64,000 nucleotides of DNA, from positions 42,492,185 through 42,556,184 of the forward strand of contig OX457070.1 of NCBI GenBank assembly GCA_949752795.1. Direction: 5' to 3'. Below are positions 1 through 12,477 of the stretch, piece after piece; within the stretch, counting starts at the first letter, position 1, and every line of letters begins with the position of its first letter. The position numbers were made by a program, and so were the translations under genes. The notes below the pieces were generated by a model that had not been told where the DNA came from, searched no databases, and was given only the letters and a program-made list of their open reading frames with translations. The stretch is from Hyperoodon ampullatus. Taxonomy: Eukaryota > Chordata > Mammalia > Artiodactyla > Ziphiidae.

Positions 1-1565
1 TGTCTTGTGGGCAGCAATATCCACACTGCTTGGAGTCTGACAACAGAAGCACATGTAACTGGCCTGATGGCTTCATACCTCATGAGTCTTTCCTTAACCT
101 TTTTCTGTTGGCTCTCTACCTTTTTTTTCCCTCTCTTCCTTTCTGTAGAGAAAACTCTAGTCTTCTCCTCTGTGTATCACTCACTTAGCAAATCAGGCAC
201 CAAACATGTCCATTCGATGCAAAGACACATAAGACATTACATAAAGTGGTATTGTATACTTAACACCATGAGCCTATCTTCCAGATTCCAGAGCACATCA
301 CAAGTCCAACTACAGAGTATTATATAAAATTGGTTGCCCTTCAAAGATGAATTTTCAAGGAAGCTAGTGAAGCTAAAACTTTAAGGACCTTCCCTTGCAC
401 CAGTCCTTTCCAAGGCCCTGAAGGGACCCTACAATGTGTTCACAGTGTCATATTATTTTTGTAAAATTTGAAAAAGTAATACATTTTAGCTGGATGGGTT
501 AGTATTGATCTTTCCTCTTAGGTTCCACCCTTCACACTTCTCCTCATGTTAGGTAGCACTGGGACGGTCACAAGGATTTTTGGGAATCCAGCCCAGGAAA
601 TTGAGTTAGGAGGGTACATTTAACTTGGCCTTAGTGGAATATACCTATATAGTTCACAGTCACTTCTATGTATGTTTAATTCCAGTTCCTGTCTGATGTA
701 GGAATAGCTTCTAAAAATATTCCTACCACCTTCTGTGTTGATTTTACCTGACAGCATGCACAGAGTTTCAAGGCCAGGGGTCCTATCACAATTTAATGTG
801 TCCTACAGTATCCAGCACCAGAGTAGGTAGTAGAAGAAAAACAAGTCTTGAAATATGCAGAGCCAGAAGCTAATCTATGGAAAATTCTCCTAATCACCAG
901 AGGTGTAAAATGAAAAGCAGAGGACATGGTTTTTATTCAATGCCTTTTCAAGAATATATTTAATTAGGTAGCATAGGCAATTATAAATGCACCATACCAT
1001 GAAAATATTTTTCATATATTTCTATAAGAGCTCACTAGAAATTATTCTGACAATGAGAAGTGAATTATAACCCCCCAAACTCTGTTTCAGATAATAACAA
1101 AAACTGTAATTCATTGAGATGAAGAAATAAATTTCAAATAGAAGTAATGAATAGACTCTTGAGTTGATCAAATTAATGAAAAGGAATGAATCATGTGAAC
1201 AAACTGGGAAGGATTTTAAGTGTCCTGCTACTTTGATATGAACACTAACACCAGTAAAGAAAACAAAAAATTGTAATTTTACTACCACAACAAGGGCACT
1301 GTCAACTCACTAGTTAGTGTGGCCATTTCAAAGGGTGTTTAACATTAGTCCCCGCACAAGAAAACTTAGAGTGATTTAGAGTTGTACATATGTTATGTGA
1401 TAAAAACTTGATAGAGGTTTCCCAAATTTGACAATTCTAAAAATTTGTATGTCATTGCCAAAATGGCTTGTAAAACCAAAGAAACCTTTCTGCAAACTGT
1501 CAATTTAACATTTTTTCTCAACCATTCTAGAAGATAAAGTTATCTTTCTATTGTCTCTGTAAGAA
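1..1565. other. Unique AT-rich sequence, no gene seen
   Basis: No reading frame resembles a known protein, and I see no convincing splice-flanked exon or young repeat. It reads as ordinary mammalian intergenic or intronic DNA. Very old repeats could be hidden here. Confidence 0.5.
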
Positions 1566-1749
1566 AGGACCTACTGTATAGCACAGGGAACTCTGCTCAA
1601 TACTCTATAATAACCTAAATGGGAAAAGAACTTGAAAAAGAATAAATACGTGTATATGTATAACTGAATCACTTTGCCATTCACCTGAAACTAACACAAC
1701 ATTGTTAATCAACTATACTCCTATATAAAATAAAAATTAATAAAAAAAG
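1566..1749 (+). repeat. Truncated L1 3' end (cetartiodactyl type)
   Basis: This is the 3'UTR end of a cetartiodactyl L1. It shows the run through 'cagggaactctgctcaat', 'gtatatgtataactgaatca' and 'aacattgttaatcaactata', and it ends in an A-rich tail. It is severely 5'-truncated, with no coding part. The same 3'UTR type recurs at 40415-40559. Confidence 0.8.
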
Positions 1750-2394
1750 AAATGATGTTACAAAATTATTACCATAGGTAATCAAACAGCATGCATCCAA
1801 AAAAATGTAGAGGAAAAATTATTACAAAGGAGTTCCTGGCAGCTAATTAATAAAAAAAATATTATTTTCCCAGACTGTGATATTTGCTGTCAGCTTTTAA
1901 AATTTGTGATTTATTTGTGATCTCTTTTGCTATTCTAAATAAGAACTCATTTTTGTGTCTAATTTTGCATTTATAATTTTGTATTCTTTCCCTTAAAGTG
2001 AGCTTCTAAATATATGTAAGTTTTGCTCAAAACCTGGATACATCCCTAATTGCATGAAGTAGCCCTGTGCCTAGCATATATGGGGCTTTTGTGAAAATAG
2101 ACAAGGACATTTAATCTGGGCCTTGGAATATTTGAATAGGCAGGGAAAAAAGGTGTAGGAGATGACCCTTTATTTCAAACTTACCACCACAATGTACAGG
2201 CATCAATTAATCTTGTTAATAGCAATTGTGTATTTAAGAGTTGCTAATTTCTGACTCAAGCTCAAAAGTTGAAAAGTATATTTCAACCTCTGGCCTCTAT
2301 TAGATGTGTTCCTGTAGTGATTCAACATTTTGTTCCCCGTTTGTCTCTTAGCAGCAATTATCTGCCTTTATTTCCTAATCTGGTGATTAGCTAT
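1750..2394. other. Unique sequence, no gene seen
   Basis: AT-rich sequence with stop codons in all frames. I see no recognisable gene or young repeat. Confidence 0.5.
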
Positions 2395-2525
2395 TAAACA
2401 TTCACTGAGAATCCACTATGCACAGGGCACTGTGCTAAGTACTAAGGGAGCAAAGGTAAATATGACATAGTCCCTGGCCTCAAAGAACTTACAATATGAT
2501 TAGCAAATTAAACACAATAAATTTG
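2395..2525 (-). repeat. L2 LINE fragment
   Basis: Reverse complement of the L2 3' end. It has the 'actatgcacagggcactgtg' block, followed by 'tccctggcctcaaagaactt' and a 'caataaa'-like end. Divergence from the remembered L2 consensus is high, as expected for this mammal-wide family. Confidence 0.65.
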
Positions 2526-2544
2526 GATTCAATTTGTTTTAAGT

Positions 2545-2745
2545 AGTCACTATTTCTTGAGCACCTATATTTATTGAGGTGCTTTCAGTCCATTATCTCA
2601 TTCCTCATATTCATCCAATGAAGAAGGAATTTTTAGCTCCATTTTACTGAAGAAGCAGATTCAATGACTTGCTTAGGGTCAAATGTCAAGCAGGGGCAGG
2701 ACCAAGATTGCAAACAAGACCCATCTGTCTCTAGAGCCTTAATAT
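2545..2745 (-). repeat. MIR SINE fragment
   Basis: Reverse-oriented MIR. 'tgagcacctatatttattga' comes first, then 'ctccattttactgaagaagc', 'gacttgcttagggtcaaatg' and a degenerate tRNA-like end near 'ctctagagcctta'. Old and diverged. Confidence 0.65.
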
Positions 2746-3129
2746 GTTCTAAGGGGAGCACAGCTGAGAGCATTTAACCCTGCCTGGGAGAAATCAGAGA
2801 AGGCTGGGCTGATCTTAAAGGTGGAATAGGGCTTGTCCCAGTAAAAAAAGGGTATTCCAGCAGAGGGGAATTTACACACAAAGGTAAGGAAGTAAAACAC
2901 AACAAGGGACATGTCAAGAAACCTCATAAATCTTGTAGTTCCTAACTTAACAAGATCCTGACTCCTAATATTAAACAATGTGGTAACAAATCTCACTCCA
3001 TCCATAAGTTTTTTCATTTCTCCAACCTTTCTTTCTTTCTTTACTTCTCTCCTTATTTTATTCTTTCCACAAGCATGGATATGATGGCTGTTTAAACACC
3101 CTTCCTGCATTTAATGAACTTAGTTTATA

Positions 3130-4055
3130 GGGGGAAACAAATTAATTAAATAATCCCACAAACAAATGTAAAATTGCAACTATGACAGAAGCTACCAAAA
3201 AGGCAGGTGGTGCTCCAAGAGCCTACTAATAGGAGGAAATCAAATGACCTACCATGGCATCCTTTGAAAAATGTCTCTAGAGATGAGCTCCTGAAGATGA
3301 GTAGGAGGTAACTGAATAAAAAGGGAGGGAAGGGCTTCCCTGGTGGCGCAGTGGTTGAGAATCCGCCTGCCGATGCAGGGGACACGGGTTCGTGCCCCGG
3401 TCTGGGAAGACCCCACATGCCGCGGAGCGGCTGGGCCCGTGAGCCATGGCCGCTGAGCCTGCGCATCTGGAGCCTGTGCTCCGCAACGGGAGAGGCCACA
3501 ACAGTGAGAGGTCCGCGTACTGCAAAAAAAAAAAAAAAAAAAAAAGGGAGGGAAGAGCCTTCAGAAAAGGATCTACATACACAAAGGCCCTTCGGAGGGA
3601 AGAAGTATTTTGCGGGATGGAGTCCAAGGGACTGGAATGCCAGTGTAGGTGAAGCTGAAAATGTAAGAGGTGGCCTGATAGGAGATAAAGCTAGACAGGG
3701 TACCACTGAAAAATTTGTGTCTTTATTCTTAGAGAAACTGAAAACTATTTAAATATTTTAAGCAGGTAAATAATGTCATCATATCTGCACTTCGGTAAAA
3801 TACCCTTTTACCTTGAGATAGACCTGAAGCGGGTCAGAATGGATGCAGGTTAGAAGGCTATGCAAGCAGCCCAGGAAAAGGTGATATGCTAACTTGGACA
3901 AAAGTATTGGTGGAGAGCATGAAGAGAAATGAACAGATTCAATATACACAGGAGACAAAGGACTTAATGACAGGTTGCATATGGATAATAAGGGAGAAGG
4001 ACATGTCAGGAATGAGCCTAAGTTTCTGGTAACCCAATAGGCAGACAATTGTTTC
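3130..4055 (-). repeat. L2 LINE, split by a SINE
   Basis: Reverse-oriented L2 from the reverse-transcriptase C-terminal and 3' region. Landmarks include 'aactatgacagaagctacc', 'aaggcccttcggaggga' and a 'taagcaggtaaataatgtca' block. The CHR SINE at 3333-3540 interrupts it, and the two halves abut once the SINE and one target-site copy are removed. No open frame survives. Outer limits are approximate. Confidence 0.6.
3333..3540 (+). repeat. CHR-type SINE, short form
   Basis: tRNA-Glu-derived SINE. The head 'ggcttccctggtggcgcag' gives an A-box-like region, and 'gggttcgtgcc' at about 3386 is the B-box-like element of an internal Pol III promoter. The body ends 'gtccgcgtactgc' followed by an A-tail. 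A perfect 15-bp target-site duplication, 'aaaaagggagggaag', lies at 3318-3332 and 3541-3555, so the insertion is fairly recent. It sits inside an L2. Confidence 0.95.
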
Positions 4056-4079
4056 CAAGCAGAGATTCAGGAACCGAGC

Positions 4080-4345
4080 TGCTTCTATTTGGGACCTCTA
4101 CTCCCTGCAACTGATGGCTTCCAAGGTCCCTGTGCTCATCTACATCAAGAGGTGGATCAATGGCAGGTTGAAAGTGAGAACGTTTTATGGGGCAGGACTG
4201 GAAGTGGCTTACATCGCTCTGCTATATCCCTTTGGCCACATTTGTGAGGAAGGCTGGGAAATAGAGTCTAGCTGTGTATTCAGAAAGAAGAGCAAAGGGG
4301 TTTGGTTACTAGCTAGCAGTCTCTGCATCAATGGAGAAGCTAGAA
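4080..4345. other. Repeat-like segment, family not assigned
   Basis: The stretch 'ggctgggaaatagagtctag' with neighbours such as 'ggcaggactggaagtggctt' resembles an old interspersed mammalian repeat I remember but cannot name safely. It contains an open frame of 78 codons (4114-4350) with no recognised domain, which I take to be chance. Confidence 0.35.
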
Positions 4346-4353
4346 AATGAGTA

Positions 4354-4564
4354 CAGTTGACCACTGAACAATGCAGGGGTTAGGGGTACCAACCCTCTGC
4401 CCACTCAAAAACCCATCCAGCCCACCTTATACTCCATATCTGAGGTTCCACATCTATGGATTCAAGCAACTGTGGATTGTGTAGTACTATTTTATTTACT
4501 ACTGAAAAATTTGCATATAAATAGACCCATGCAGTTCAAACCCATGTTGTTCAAAGGTCAACTG
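4354..4564. mobile_element. MER2/Tigger-like DNA transposon remnant
   Basis: Non-autonomous Tc1/mariner-type element. The termini are inverted repeats, 'cagttgaccactgaacaa' and 'ttgttcaaaggtcaactg'. They are flanked by TA on both sides (4352-4353 and 4565-4566), which is the target duplication of this superfamily. The inside is deleted, with no transposase frame. Confidence 0.85.
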
Positions 4565-4742
4565 TATATTTTTTAGTATGGCAACGGAAGTGTTCCACTG
4601 GAGCAGAGAACAGTTTTCTAACTCCCAGATTTTTTTTTAGTTTCACTTATTTTTCTCTATATCCTTTCTCTTTAACATACTTCTTGTGTTCAAGGGTAAG
4701 TAGAACACTTACTTAGTTCCACACTTGTATGTATTCATTTTT

Positions 4743-4950
4743 TTTTTTTTTTTTTTTGCGGTATGTGGGCCTCTCACTGTTGTGGCCTCTCCCGTTGCGG
4801 AGCACAGACTCCGGACGCGCGGGCTCAGCGGCCATGGCTCACGGGCCCAGCCACTCCCCGGCATGTGGGATCTTCCCGGACCGGGGCACGAACAAGTGTC
4901 CCCTGCATCGGCAGGCGGACTCTCAACCACTGCGCCACCAGGGAAGCCCT
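4743..4950 (-). repeat. CHR-type SINE, short form, reverse
   Basis: Reverse copy: a T-run, then 'gcggtatgtgggcctctcac', ending 'gccaccagggaagccct', the complement of the SINE head. The target-site duplication 'gtattcattttt' is at 4731-4742 and 4951-4962. It is tail-to-tail with the copy at 3333-3540, about 1.2 kb away. Confidence 0.95.
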
Positions 4951-5089
4951 GTATTCATTTTTAATGAGGGCAAATCACCTTTTCAATACCTATTTATTCA
5001 TTCAATGGATATTTAAGTGTCTACAGTTGTCTCAGTCTAGTTGTTTACTCCTTGTCCAAGGATGGCAGAGAGAAAACTATTCTTTTTTT

Positions 5090-5512
5090 AAAAAAGCGTA
5101 TCCGTAATGGGTTTTAAATTTATAAGAAAAATGTTTATGTACAAATATGATTATTTTAGTGTCATTTCTAATAATCAAACAAATGAAAACAGTTTAAATG
5201 TATAATAATGGGGGAATGGCTAAGTTTAAACTATGGCACATCTATACGGTGGGGCATTATGCAGTGATTAAAGTGTTAATAAAGAGATTTTCATGGAATG
5301 GGGAATATTTGTGATATAGTATTAAGTGGACAATGTAAGAGGTACTATCTCAATTACATAAGTATATGTATGGAAAGAAGAGGGAAACCAAATATTAACT
5401 ATAGTTATTTCTGGGATAGGATTAAAAGAACACTGTATTCTCCTCTCTGTACCTTCCTATATCTGCAATTTAAATTTTTTACAATGACTTTCTTATCAGA
5501 TTAAAAGTTCTT
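5090..5512 (+). repeat. Old L1M 3' region
   Basis: Diverged L1M 3' portion. It has 'gggggaatggctaagtttaa', 'ggggcattatgcagtgatta' and an end like 'ctctgtaccttcctatatct' before an A-rich stretch. This corresponds to the last part of ORF2 plus 3'UTR in L1M families. No intact frame. Confidence 0.65.
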
Positions 5513-5903
5513 TTTTAAAAAATTAAAAGCAAACTCAAAAAAGCCACAGGAATCTTGGAAATATGATAGGTAATCATAGCCAAGCCATATTAAAGCTTCC
5601 TAAGCAAAAATGGACATTAAAGCTGAAGGTTCAGTCTAAAATTTGTGAGGTGGTTACAAGAATCTTCCATATGAGTGCTTGTTCAATAGTAGTAAGAGCC
5701 CACCAGTCCCATTAGTTGGGGGCTTCAACATCTTGGTGACCTACATGCAGCCTATGGGACGGGTCCATCAGTGCTGACCTGGTAAGACAAAGCCAAAAAG
5801 AACTCAGACCAGAGAATCAGACTTTGGTAGATGAGGCAGCATAACAAAGCCAAACCTCCTGGTAAGAGAGAATAAGGGGGAAAAGGCCGGCCTTTGGCTA
5901 TAC
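5513..5903. other. Unique sequence, no gene seen
   Basis: I see no gene-like feature. The right end abuts the terminal repeat of the hAT element. Confidence 0.45.
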
Positions 5904-6129
5904 CAGCGGTCCCCAACCTTTTTGGCACCAGGGACCAGTTTTGCGGAAGACAGTTTTGCCACAGGCCGGTGGGGGGCTGGGGATGGCTCAGGCGGTAGCA
6001 CAAGCGATGGGGAGCGGCAGATGAAGCCACCGGCTCGGCTCACCCGCCGCTCACCTCCTGCTGTGTAGCCCCATTCCTAACAAGCCTGGGCCCGGTACTG
6101 GTCCACAGCCTGGGGATTGTGGACCACTG
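5904..6129. mobile_element. Small hAT (Charlie-like) element
   Basis: A 226-bp GC-rich element. Its ends are imperfect inverted repeats, 'cagcggtccccaacc' and 'ggattgtggaccactg', of the hAT form. The 8-bp flanks 'ggctatac' (5896-5903) and 'agctacac' (6130-6137) match at six positions, as expected of an aged hAT target duplication. It has no transposase. The local GC peak comes from this element and is not a promoter island. Confidence 0.75.
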
Positions 6130-6419
6130 AGCTACACAACAGCAGAGCAACAGGTCCAGATGTCAAACAAGTAGATGCAAAAGGCAAAAGCTGCAGGAGC
6201 AGTTTTTATTCAGAAGTGTTAAGTGAGGGTCAGGAGCAAGGATTCAGGTGCCGGGAGTTCACATTAATCTCCTAGGATGGAATTTAGCCCAGAGCCTCAG
6301 GTGAAAATCTAAGGCATGCTTACAAACATCTTAACAAACAAACACCATAGCTTAGTGTTACCAAATCTGTGTTACCCTTTTCCAAGAAAGGCATTTTTTA
6401 ATGCCTAGATATTTAAATA

Positions 6420-6680
6420 GTAATGACAATAACATTTCCTGAGCACCTATTGTATGCCATAGACTGTGGCCTCACACCATGCTAAATACTTTAGATGCTT
6501 TACAGATATTATCTCATTTTATGACAGGGGCATTTCTATCCCATTTGAAAGATGAAGAGACTGAGTATTGGAGAATAAACTGCCCAAGTCACACAGGGAG
6601 AAAGTGGTGGAGCCAGGTCTATGACCCAAGTCAGTTTGACACCAAAGCTCATAGTCTTAACCACCTCACTACTGGTCAGT
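6420..6680 (-). repeat. MIR SINE, nearly full length
   Basis: Reverse MIR. It shows 'cctgagcacctattgtatgc', 'tacagatattatctcatttt', 'gatgaagagactgagtattg', 'gcccaagtcacacagggag' and a tRNA-like end near 'tcttaaccacctcactactg'. Confidence 0.8.
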
Positions 6681-6699
6681 GGCTAATTTTATGTGGCCA

Positions 6700-8640
6700 T
6701 GGATATTTTCTGTGCTTCTTTTTAAAAACATGTCAGTAAACCAAAATCCTGTCTACCAGGGATGAGGCTATTAGACACCATGGGTGAGTAAATTACATTA
6801 AGGGCTTTGGTGCCTGTTAAAGGAATATTACTAATAAAAAAAAAAACTACTTATGAGAGTTAATTTGGAAAATAAAGAAGTCTTCTCAGCGTTCCTAACA
6901 TCACAACATAAGGTCTGAAGATGACTCTTCTTCATCTCTAGCTGAGGTAAATAGGGAGGAAATGAAAAGTTTATACTAGGGATAGCTAAGGCAGCCATGA
7001 AAATTAGCCTGGATTCAGGAAGGATCTAAATGGAATAAGTAAGGCATTAAGCAATTAAGATTTCTAATTGAAAACACAACATACAGCCCTTATGTGATTC
7101 TTTGGATCACTGAAACGTACCCTCTTTAGACCAAACATCTGAAGGACACTGTTAAATATAAAATGTAAGTATAAAAAAACCTTTATAGTACAGTAAACAT
7201 TTCTGTGGACTGAAGCATAAAATCGATTGGGCAAAGTTGAACAATGAATAAAAGACTAAATACTCCTTTGTTTGCTTCTTAGAGATTTATGTAGAGCTGT
7301 TGAATATCAGTTGCAACTTAATAACACGCTTAGGTTTTATTTTTTAATTTATCAAGATTTGACATGTTTTCGTCTGTTGAGTGAAAGCTCATGCAATTAG
7401 CTGTGCAGAAAGTTACAAACACACTCAGGCCTCTTTACCTTAGCAGATGTAACTGCAAATCATCCACTGCATACTCTCCAGCACTGGTTAAATCTAGTAG
7501 ACCATTCCAAAAGCAACCATGGGGCTTTCAGTACATATCATTTACTTCCTCCTGTTCAAAAAAAAAAAAAAAAAAAAAGGTTAATCCCTTCAGCAGCAAT
7601 TCTCATCCTTTTCTCAAGAGATGTTTTCAATATTCTGTGATTAAATTATGCAAAGAAAATAGAAAATAAGTGATGTTGCGAATGTCATTAAATGGCAATG
7701 GGGAAGTCTCATAGCAGCCCATGATCACCTTGGAGGGGGATAAAAATCAAACATCTGCTCAACAACACCACAGAAATTTTGGGTTTGTTTGTTTTTTTTA
7801 ATGGTCTGAGGGCCAATCTGAAGATTCCATTTTGAAGTCACTGCACTGATATCAAGATACACTTTACATTCTATGAGTGTGCTTAAAGGAAGGCGGAGTA
7901 AGTTTTGATGTCAAATAAATCGAACTAGAGGATAAATAAAAAACAAGAAATGAAAAATTATGTAACACAAAGCTATTTAGCTCTGCCAGATGCTTCTGTA
8001 GCAAAGAAGGAATCCCAGCAAGTCAAATGCATGCCCTGTTATCTTCCCAATAGCTTCAATAATGAGCTATTTGGTATGGAAGCAAGCTTGGGCCCTAGCT
8101 CTTGACAGTTTTATAGCCCTTGGTCAAAGTTTTCAACAGCGTTTGGGCAGGCGTGACTAGGCAGCTAGATTACACATACTGACTTTCCACTTGCAGATAC
8201 ACAATATTTACTTTACAGGGTGAGCCAGTAAACCAGCTGACCAATTAGGCCACAGATCTTTCATGCCTCATGAAAGCTAAGCAAAGACTGAATATAAAAA
8301 TCTCAGAAATGCATGCAAACTGGACTTTCCTTTAACGTGTCTTCATATAATCTCCACAAAAAAGAATGTCAATGACCAACAGTCTTCAGAGCCACTTCAG
8401 TGTAAAAAACAGAGTGTCTTTCAAGCGAAGAGTTCTAGTTCTTTGGATCTATGGAGACCCACATTCATATGGGAGATAGGATCAAACTTCAGAAAACAAG
8501 GCAATTTTATAAGAAATCTCCTGAACTCCTCTAACCCCTCTGTTATTTGGCATGTTATTCAAGTCCCTCCACAAAAAATTTTCCAACTTTTTAAGCCAAT
8601 ATTTCCTTCAATGAATTCTCTCTTCTAGCCAAATTGATCT
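6700..8640. other. Unique sequence, no gene seen
   Basis: One of the longer stretches where I recognise no repeat except the A-run at 7558-7578. Short open frames, such as 8443-8628, have no domain signature and no homology I recognise. A conserved non-coding element is possible but cannot be judged without alignment. Confidence 0.45.
7558..7578. repeat. Poly(A) run of 21
   Basis: Twenty-one consecutive A residues with no SINE or L1 body upstream that I can recognise. It may be a mononucleotide microsatellite or the tail of a heavily truncated retrotransposon. Confidence 0.9.
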
Positions 8641-8649
8641 TCTCATGGT

Positions 8650-9235
8650 CCCCTGGACATGTGATGTGTATTCCTACCTTGCTGCTCCATCTCAAACCAT
8701 CAACCCCTACTTAGAATGTCATCATCTCCTCCCTATCTCTCCTTGCCCAGCCACCTATAGGCCACTTCTCCTTGAGTGGCTGCCTTACTGCAAATTCAAC
8801 AAATCTACTACCAAGACTATATTCTTCTTAAATTTCCATCACTAGCACCATCATTCTTACATCTCAGCCAGGCTCAAAACCTTGAACTGACTTTTGAGTC
8901 TCCTTCTTCTTCCATACATCCTATATTTAATCAGTCACCAGGGCCTGTGGATTCCAGCATTGTTATATCTCTTGCAAATAACCACCTGCCTTTTCCATTT
9001 CCACTGCCAACACCCTTGCTCAGGCCTTTATTTCCTCACCTGGACCATTTAAAAAGTTTCCCACTGTCCTCTCTGTCTCCAATTTCTCCACCTTTAATCC
9101 AATCTAGACACCTCAGCCAGATTAATCTTCCTAAGTACAGCTCCGAGTCACATGACTTCTCTGTGTAAATACCTTCAGTGGAATCCCACGGCCTAGTAAA
9201 GTTTAATTTAGGAGTTGACCTCAAGAGCATTCCCC
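8650..9235 (+). repeat. L2 LINE fragment
   Basis: Forward L2. 'gtcaccagggcctgtggatt' is followed by 'tttccactgccaacaccct', 'cctcacctggaccattt', 'gccagattaatcttcctaag' and 'gtggaatcccacggcctagt'. It is a decayed part of the RT C-terminal region. Just downstream (9236-9305), 'caataaacttcctgcact' plus 'gggaacccaacctaagacac' looks like a small piece of another old repeat that I cannot name. Confidence 0.7.
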
Positions 9236-9404
9236 AATAAACTTCCTGCACTGAAACCTTTGTCTCAGAATTTGTGTTCAGGGAACCCAACCTAAGACAC
9301 CCAAACACCTTTCATATCTTTCACTCCTGTCCTTCATATAGCCTACATTCCAGTCAGACTGGGGGAATCTGCCATCCTTAAAGACACTCCATGTGTTATC
9401 ACTA

Positions 9405-10445
9405 ACTCATTCATCCACAAAGTATCTACTTAATATCTGAAATGTTCCAGGCTCTATAAGAGGTACTGACCAACCTAAAGGGATATAGACAAGTAAACAG
9501 GCCATTAGAATACAGTACGAACAGTGATTTCCCAGCTGAGTCCAGAGGCAGAGCAAGGGAGGAGAGCGTGCTAGCTGGGAACTGTGTGCACAAAGTCCTG
9601 GAGATGGGAAAACTCACCTCGGGAGTCTGTAAACTGCAGGAGCACTTCAAAATGGCTGAAGCTCAGGGAGCTTGAGTGGTGGTGGCAAGAGATGAGGCAA
9701 GAAAGGCCAGCAGGGCCAGAACAAGAAAAGCAAGCAGCCTTACTTAAGGATGTAGACACTGTCCTTAGGGCAAAGGGGAGCTATTAGGAGGCTTTAAGGT
9801 AAGAAAAAGCATGATGGCATTTGTGCTTTAGAAAGACTCCTCTGCCTGCAATGTAGAGAAAGAATTAGCTGGAGGAAAGCTTGAAGGCAGATGGCTACTA
9901 TAGTTCATCCAAGCAAAAGATGATGGAAAGCTGACCCAAGGAGGTAACAATGGAGACAGAGAGACCTGGACAGATTCAGGAGATATTAAGAAACTATAAT
10001 ATAAAGGGCATGATGATTTATCATATGGAGGGTGTTGGGAAGGGAGGAGTCAAAGATTAAACCATGTTTCCAACTTGAATAACTAGATGTACATTATTCA
10101 TTGAGATAGGCAACACTGAGGAAGATGCATAACTGGGGAGAAAGATAAGGAGTTCAGTTTTGGACATGCTGGACTCAAGGTATTTAAGTAAGAGTTGGAT
10201 ATGCGGGTGTCAACAGAAGAGAGATATATAGGTCTGACCTTCAAGAGAGCAGCCTGGCTAGAGGCACAGGTGAGGTATCATCAGCATACATATGGTCATA
10301 GAAACCTGGGGGTGAGGTTGAAAAGAGCTGTCAGAAAAGCAGGGAGAAACCCAGTGGAGTGTGATGTCATGAAGCCAAGAGAACCCTTCAAGATAAAGCA
10401 AAGGGTCAACAGTGTCAAATATTGCTCAGGTCAAATAAAGTAAGG
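9405..10445 (-). repeat. Long L2 LINE fragment
   Basis: Reverse L2 of about 1 kb. Landmarks in order are 'ggctctataagaggtactga', 'ctgcctgcaatgtagagaa', 'gttttggacatgctggactc', 'gtatcatcagcatacata' and 'gtcaacagtgtcaaatattg'. The frame is destroyed. It lies close to the forward L2 at 8650-9235, so two L2 pieces face each other. Confidence 0.75.
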
Positions 10446-12477
10446 GCCAAAAAGATTGTCCACTGATTATAAACACGTCTGTGGTTTTGCTCAAACTATT
10501 CCACAACCAGAAACCATAGAAACATTTCCCATCTTTCTTTCAAGGATCATCTCAAATTGCCTCACATTTGCATGGTGATTTATTGAACGTCGTCACATGT
10601 TACCTCATTTACTGACTAAGATTTCGAGGGTTAAAACCATCTCTTATGTATCTTGGCATCTCTCTCAGCTCATTAAAATGTGGATGCTGTAGGTTCAGAA
10701 AAGGAGCCAAATTTGCAGTGAAAGCTCCATGAAAGAAGAGAATCCATGGATGGGAAGAGCTGGTCCACAGGCCAGAACTATTGCTTGCCCCTGTCAGCAA
10801 GATGGCACAACTAAGACAAGTCTGTGTCCTCGTGAGAAGAGTCATGAAGAATTGCCCTTGACTGTTTAAAAAAGGAACACCAGACAGTCAGTCTTTATCC
10901 TTATATGCAAACTTATTGAATGAAATGATGGTGACAAGGCCATCCTGCCTTTTCACCAAGACATTAACCTCATGGACCAGTTTAGAATTAGATCTGGAGC
11001 AAAATGCCCACATCCCCCAGACACTGACTGACCACACTCACCCCAAAAGGGAGGCCATGAGCAGCCACTGATATGGAGGCATTCATTTTCTGACTGTTCT
11101 TTTTTCTGGAGGGCAAACATCTAAAAAGGAAAACCTATTTGAATAGGTGTAACTGCCAACTTCACTCACCCCTTCATAGTTAATGAGCCTATTTTGTTTT
11201 ATGGGTGCTTCAAAAGAGCTGACAGAGAGGAGAGACAGCTCTGAATGGAAAACAGCTTGCTGAGCCCTCATTGTGAGGTGATGGCTTGCCTTGTCATGCC
11301 CTCTCAGACCTATATTTCAATGATTCCCTTTTCAAACACTGATCGAAACCCAAAGGAAAAGAGAATTCTCACTCTCCTCCGAAGTGTCAACATGTTAGAA
11401 TATTTCAAGGTAGCTTGAGGAAGATGCAGCCGCCAGCACAATAACAGTTAAAGCAGTAGTGATGTGGTACATTTTTTAAGACACTCAGCCCAGACCTCCA
11501 AAACTTGCTGCTCAGCAAGTTGCCCTCCCCCATCCCTGCCTACACAACATTCTTCTTAAGTTCTCAAGAGGCCCTGGCATTTAGAACATTGGCAAGTATT
11601 TACTCAATGCCCAGAAGAGTACCTTCAAAATGGTGGGTGCTTGATAGTGGTGACACTCAACAAATAGCCCTTTAAGCATTAGCTTTTTATAAATGGAGTG
11701 AAGATGAAAGTTAAAGGTAAAAATTCCCAGCAGCTTCTGTCTGCAATATGTTGCCTAAAGAAAGTTCAGTTCAGTAAGACATTAATAAATGCCTATTAAT
11801 ATTAAGCACCACAGGAGTTCGGGAGTTCCCCTCTTTTCATCAAGTCATTTTGTCATTCAGCACTGCCTCCATATTAATATTGCACATAATATTGCAAACT
11901 TCACTTCCAGATGACTTTATCCCTTATACTGTGGTTTCCACTGACAGCCCTGAGTGGGTTAAAAACAGATGATCCATTTTACACTGGTCCATTCTACAGG
12001 TGTCCAAGCATGCATGGCATCATTAAAGTGGGACCAGCTATGTAAGGAGAGCATTTCAAACAGGAGAAAGAGTACTATAAGTCAGAAGCTTAAGAAGGAA
12101 AGTAGGGATTTAATCCAATGCCAGCATTTTACATGACTAAAAAATTTTTAAACAAGCTGAGTCATGAGAGAAAGTGCTTTACCAAGGTCACATAGTTACA
12201 AGTATCTTCTCAGAATTAGTTTTATTCTCTTGTGTCCCCACTGTTTTAATACCTGCAATATTAGATTCCTATCACAATATACTAGTATGCTACATTTTAT
12301 TATCTTAATAACCACACAGAGCACACAGCTGATTAGTAGGCCTTCAGGAGTAACACAGATAGAAAGATTAAGAACAACTTAGGTAGGAAAGAATTTGCTC
12401 CAAACACCAACTATATATTAAGTTGAGAAGAAGGCTATGTGTAAATAGGTCAGAAAATTTTCACCTGTAGCTAGTAA
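10446..12477. other. Unique sequence, no gene seen
   Basis: No recognised repeat or gene. Small open frames at 10609-10845 and 11083-11271 (reverse) lack any family signature and are probably chance. Confidence 0.45.

Noticed and set aside
3333..3420. tRNA-like sequence with A- and B-boxes
   Set aside because: It is the tRNA-Glu-derived head of a SINE. The acceptor stem and terminal structure of a working tRNA are absent.
3146..3706. A 186-codon reverse open frame and its neighbours across the SINE at 3333-3540
   Set aside because: It is translation of a SINE and its poly(A) (a run of Phe) joined to L2 sequence. The same peptide pieces recur at every CHR SINE in the window, so it is not a gene.
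8776..9168. A 130-codon forward frame rich in Pro and Ser
   Set aside because: It falls in the L2 fragment at 8650-9235 and reads a pyrimidine-rich repeat, not a protein.
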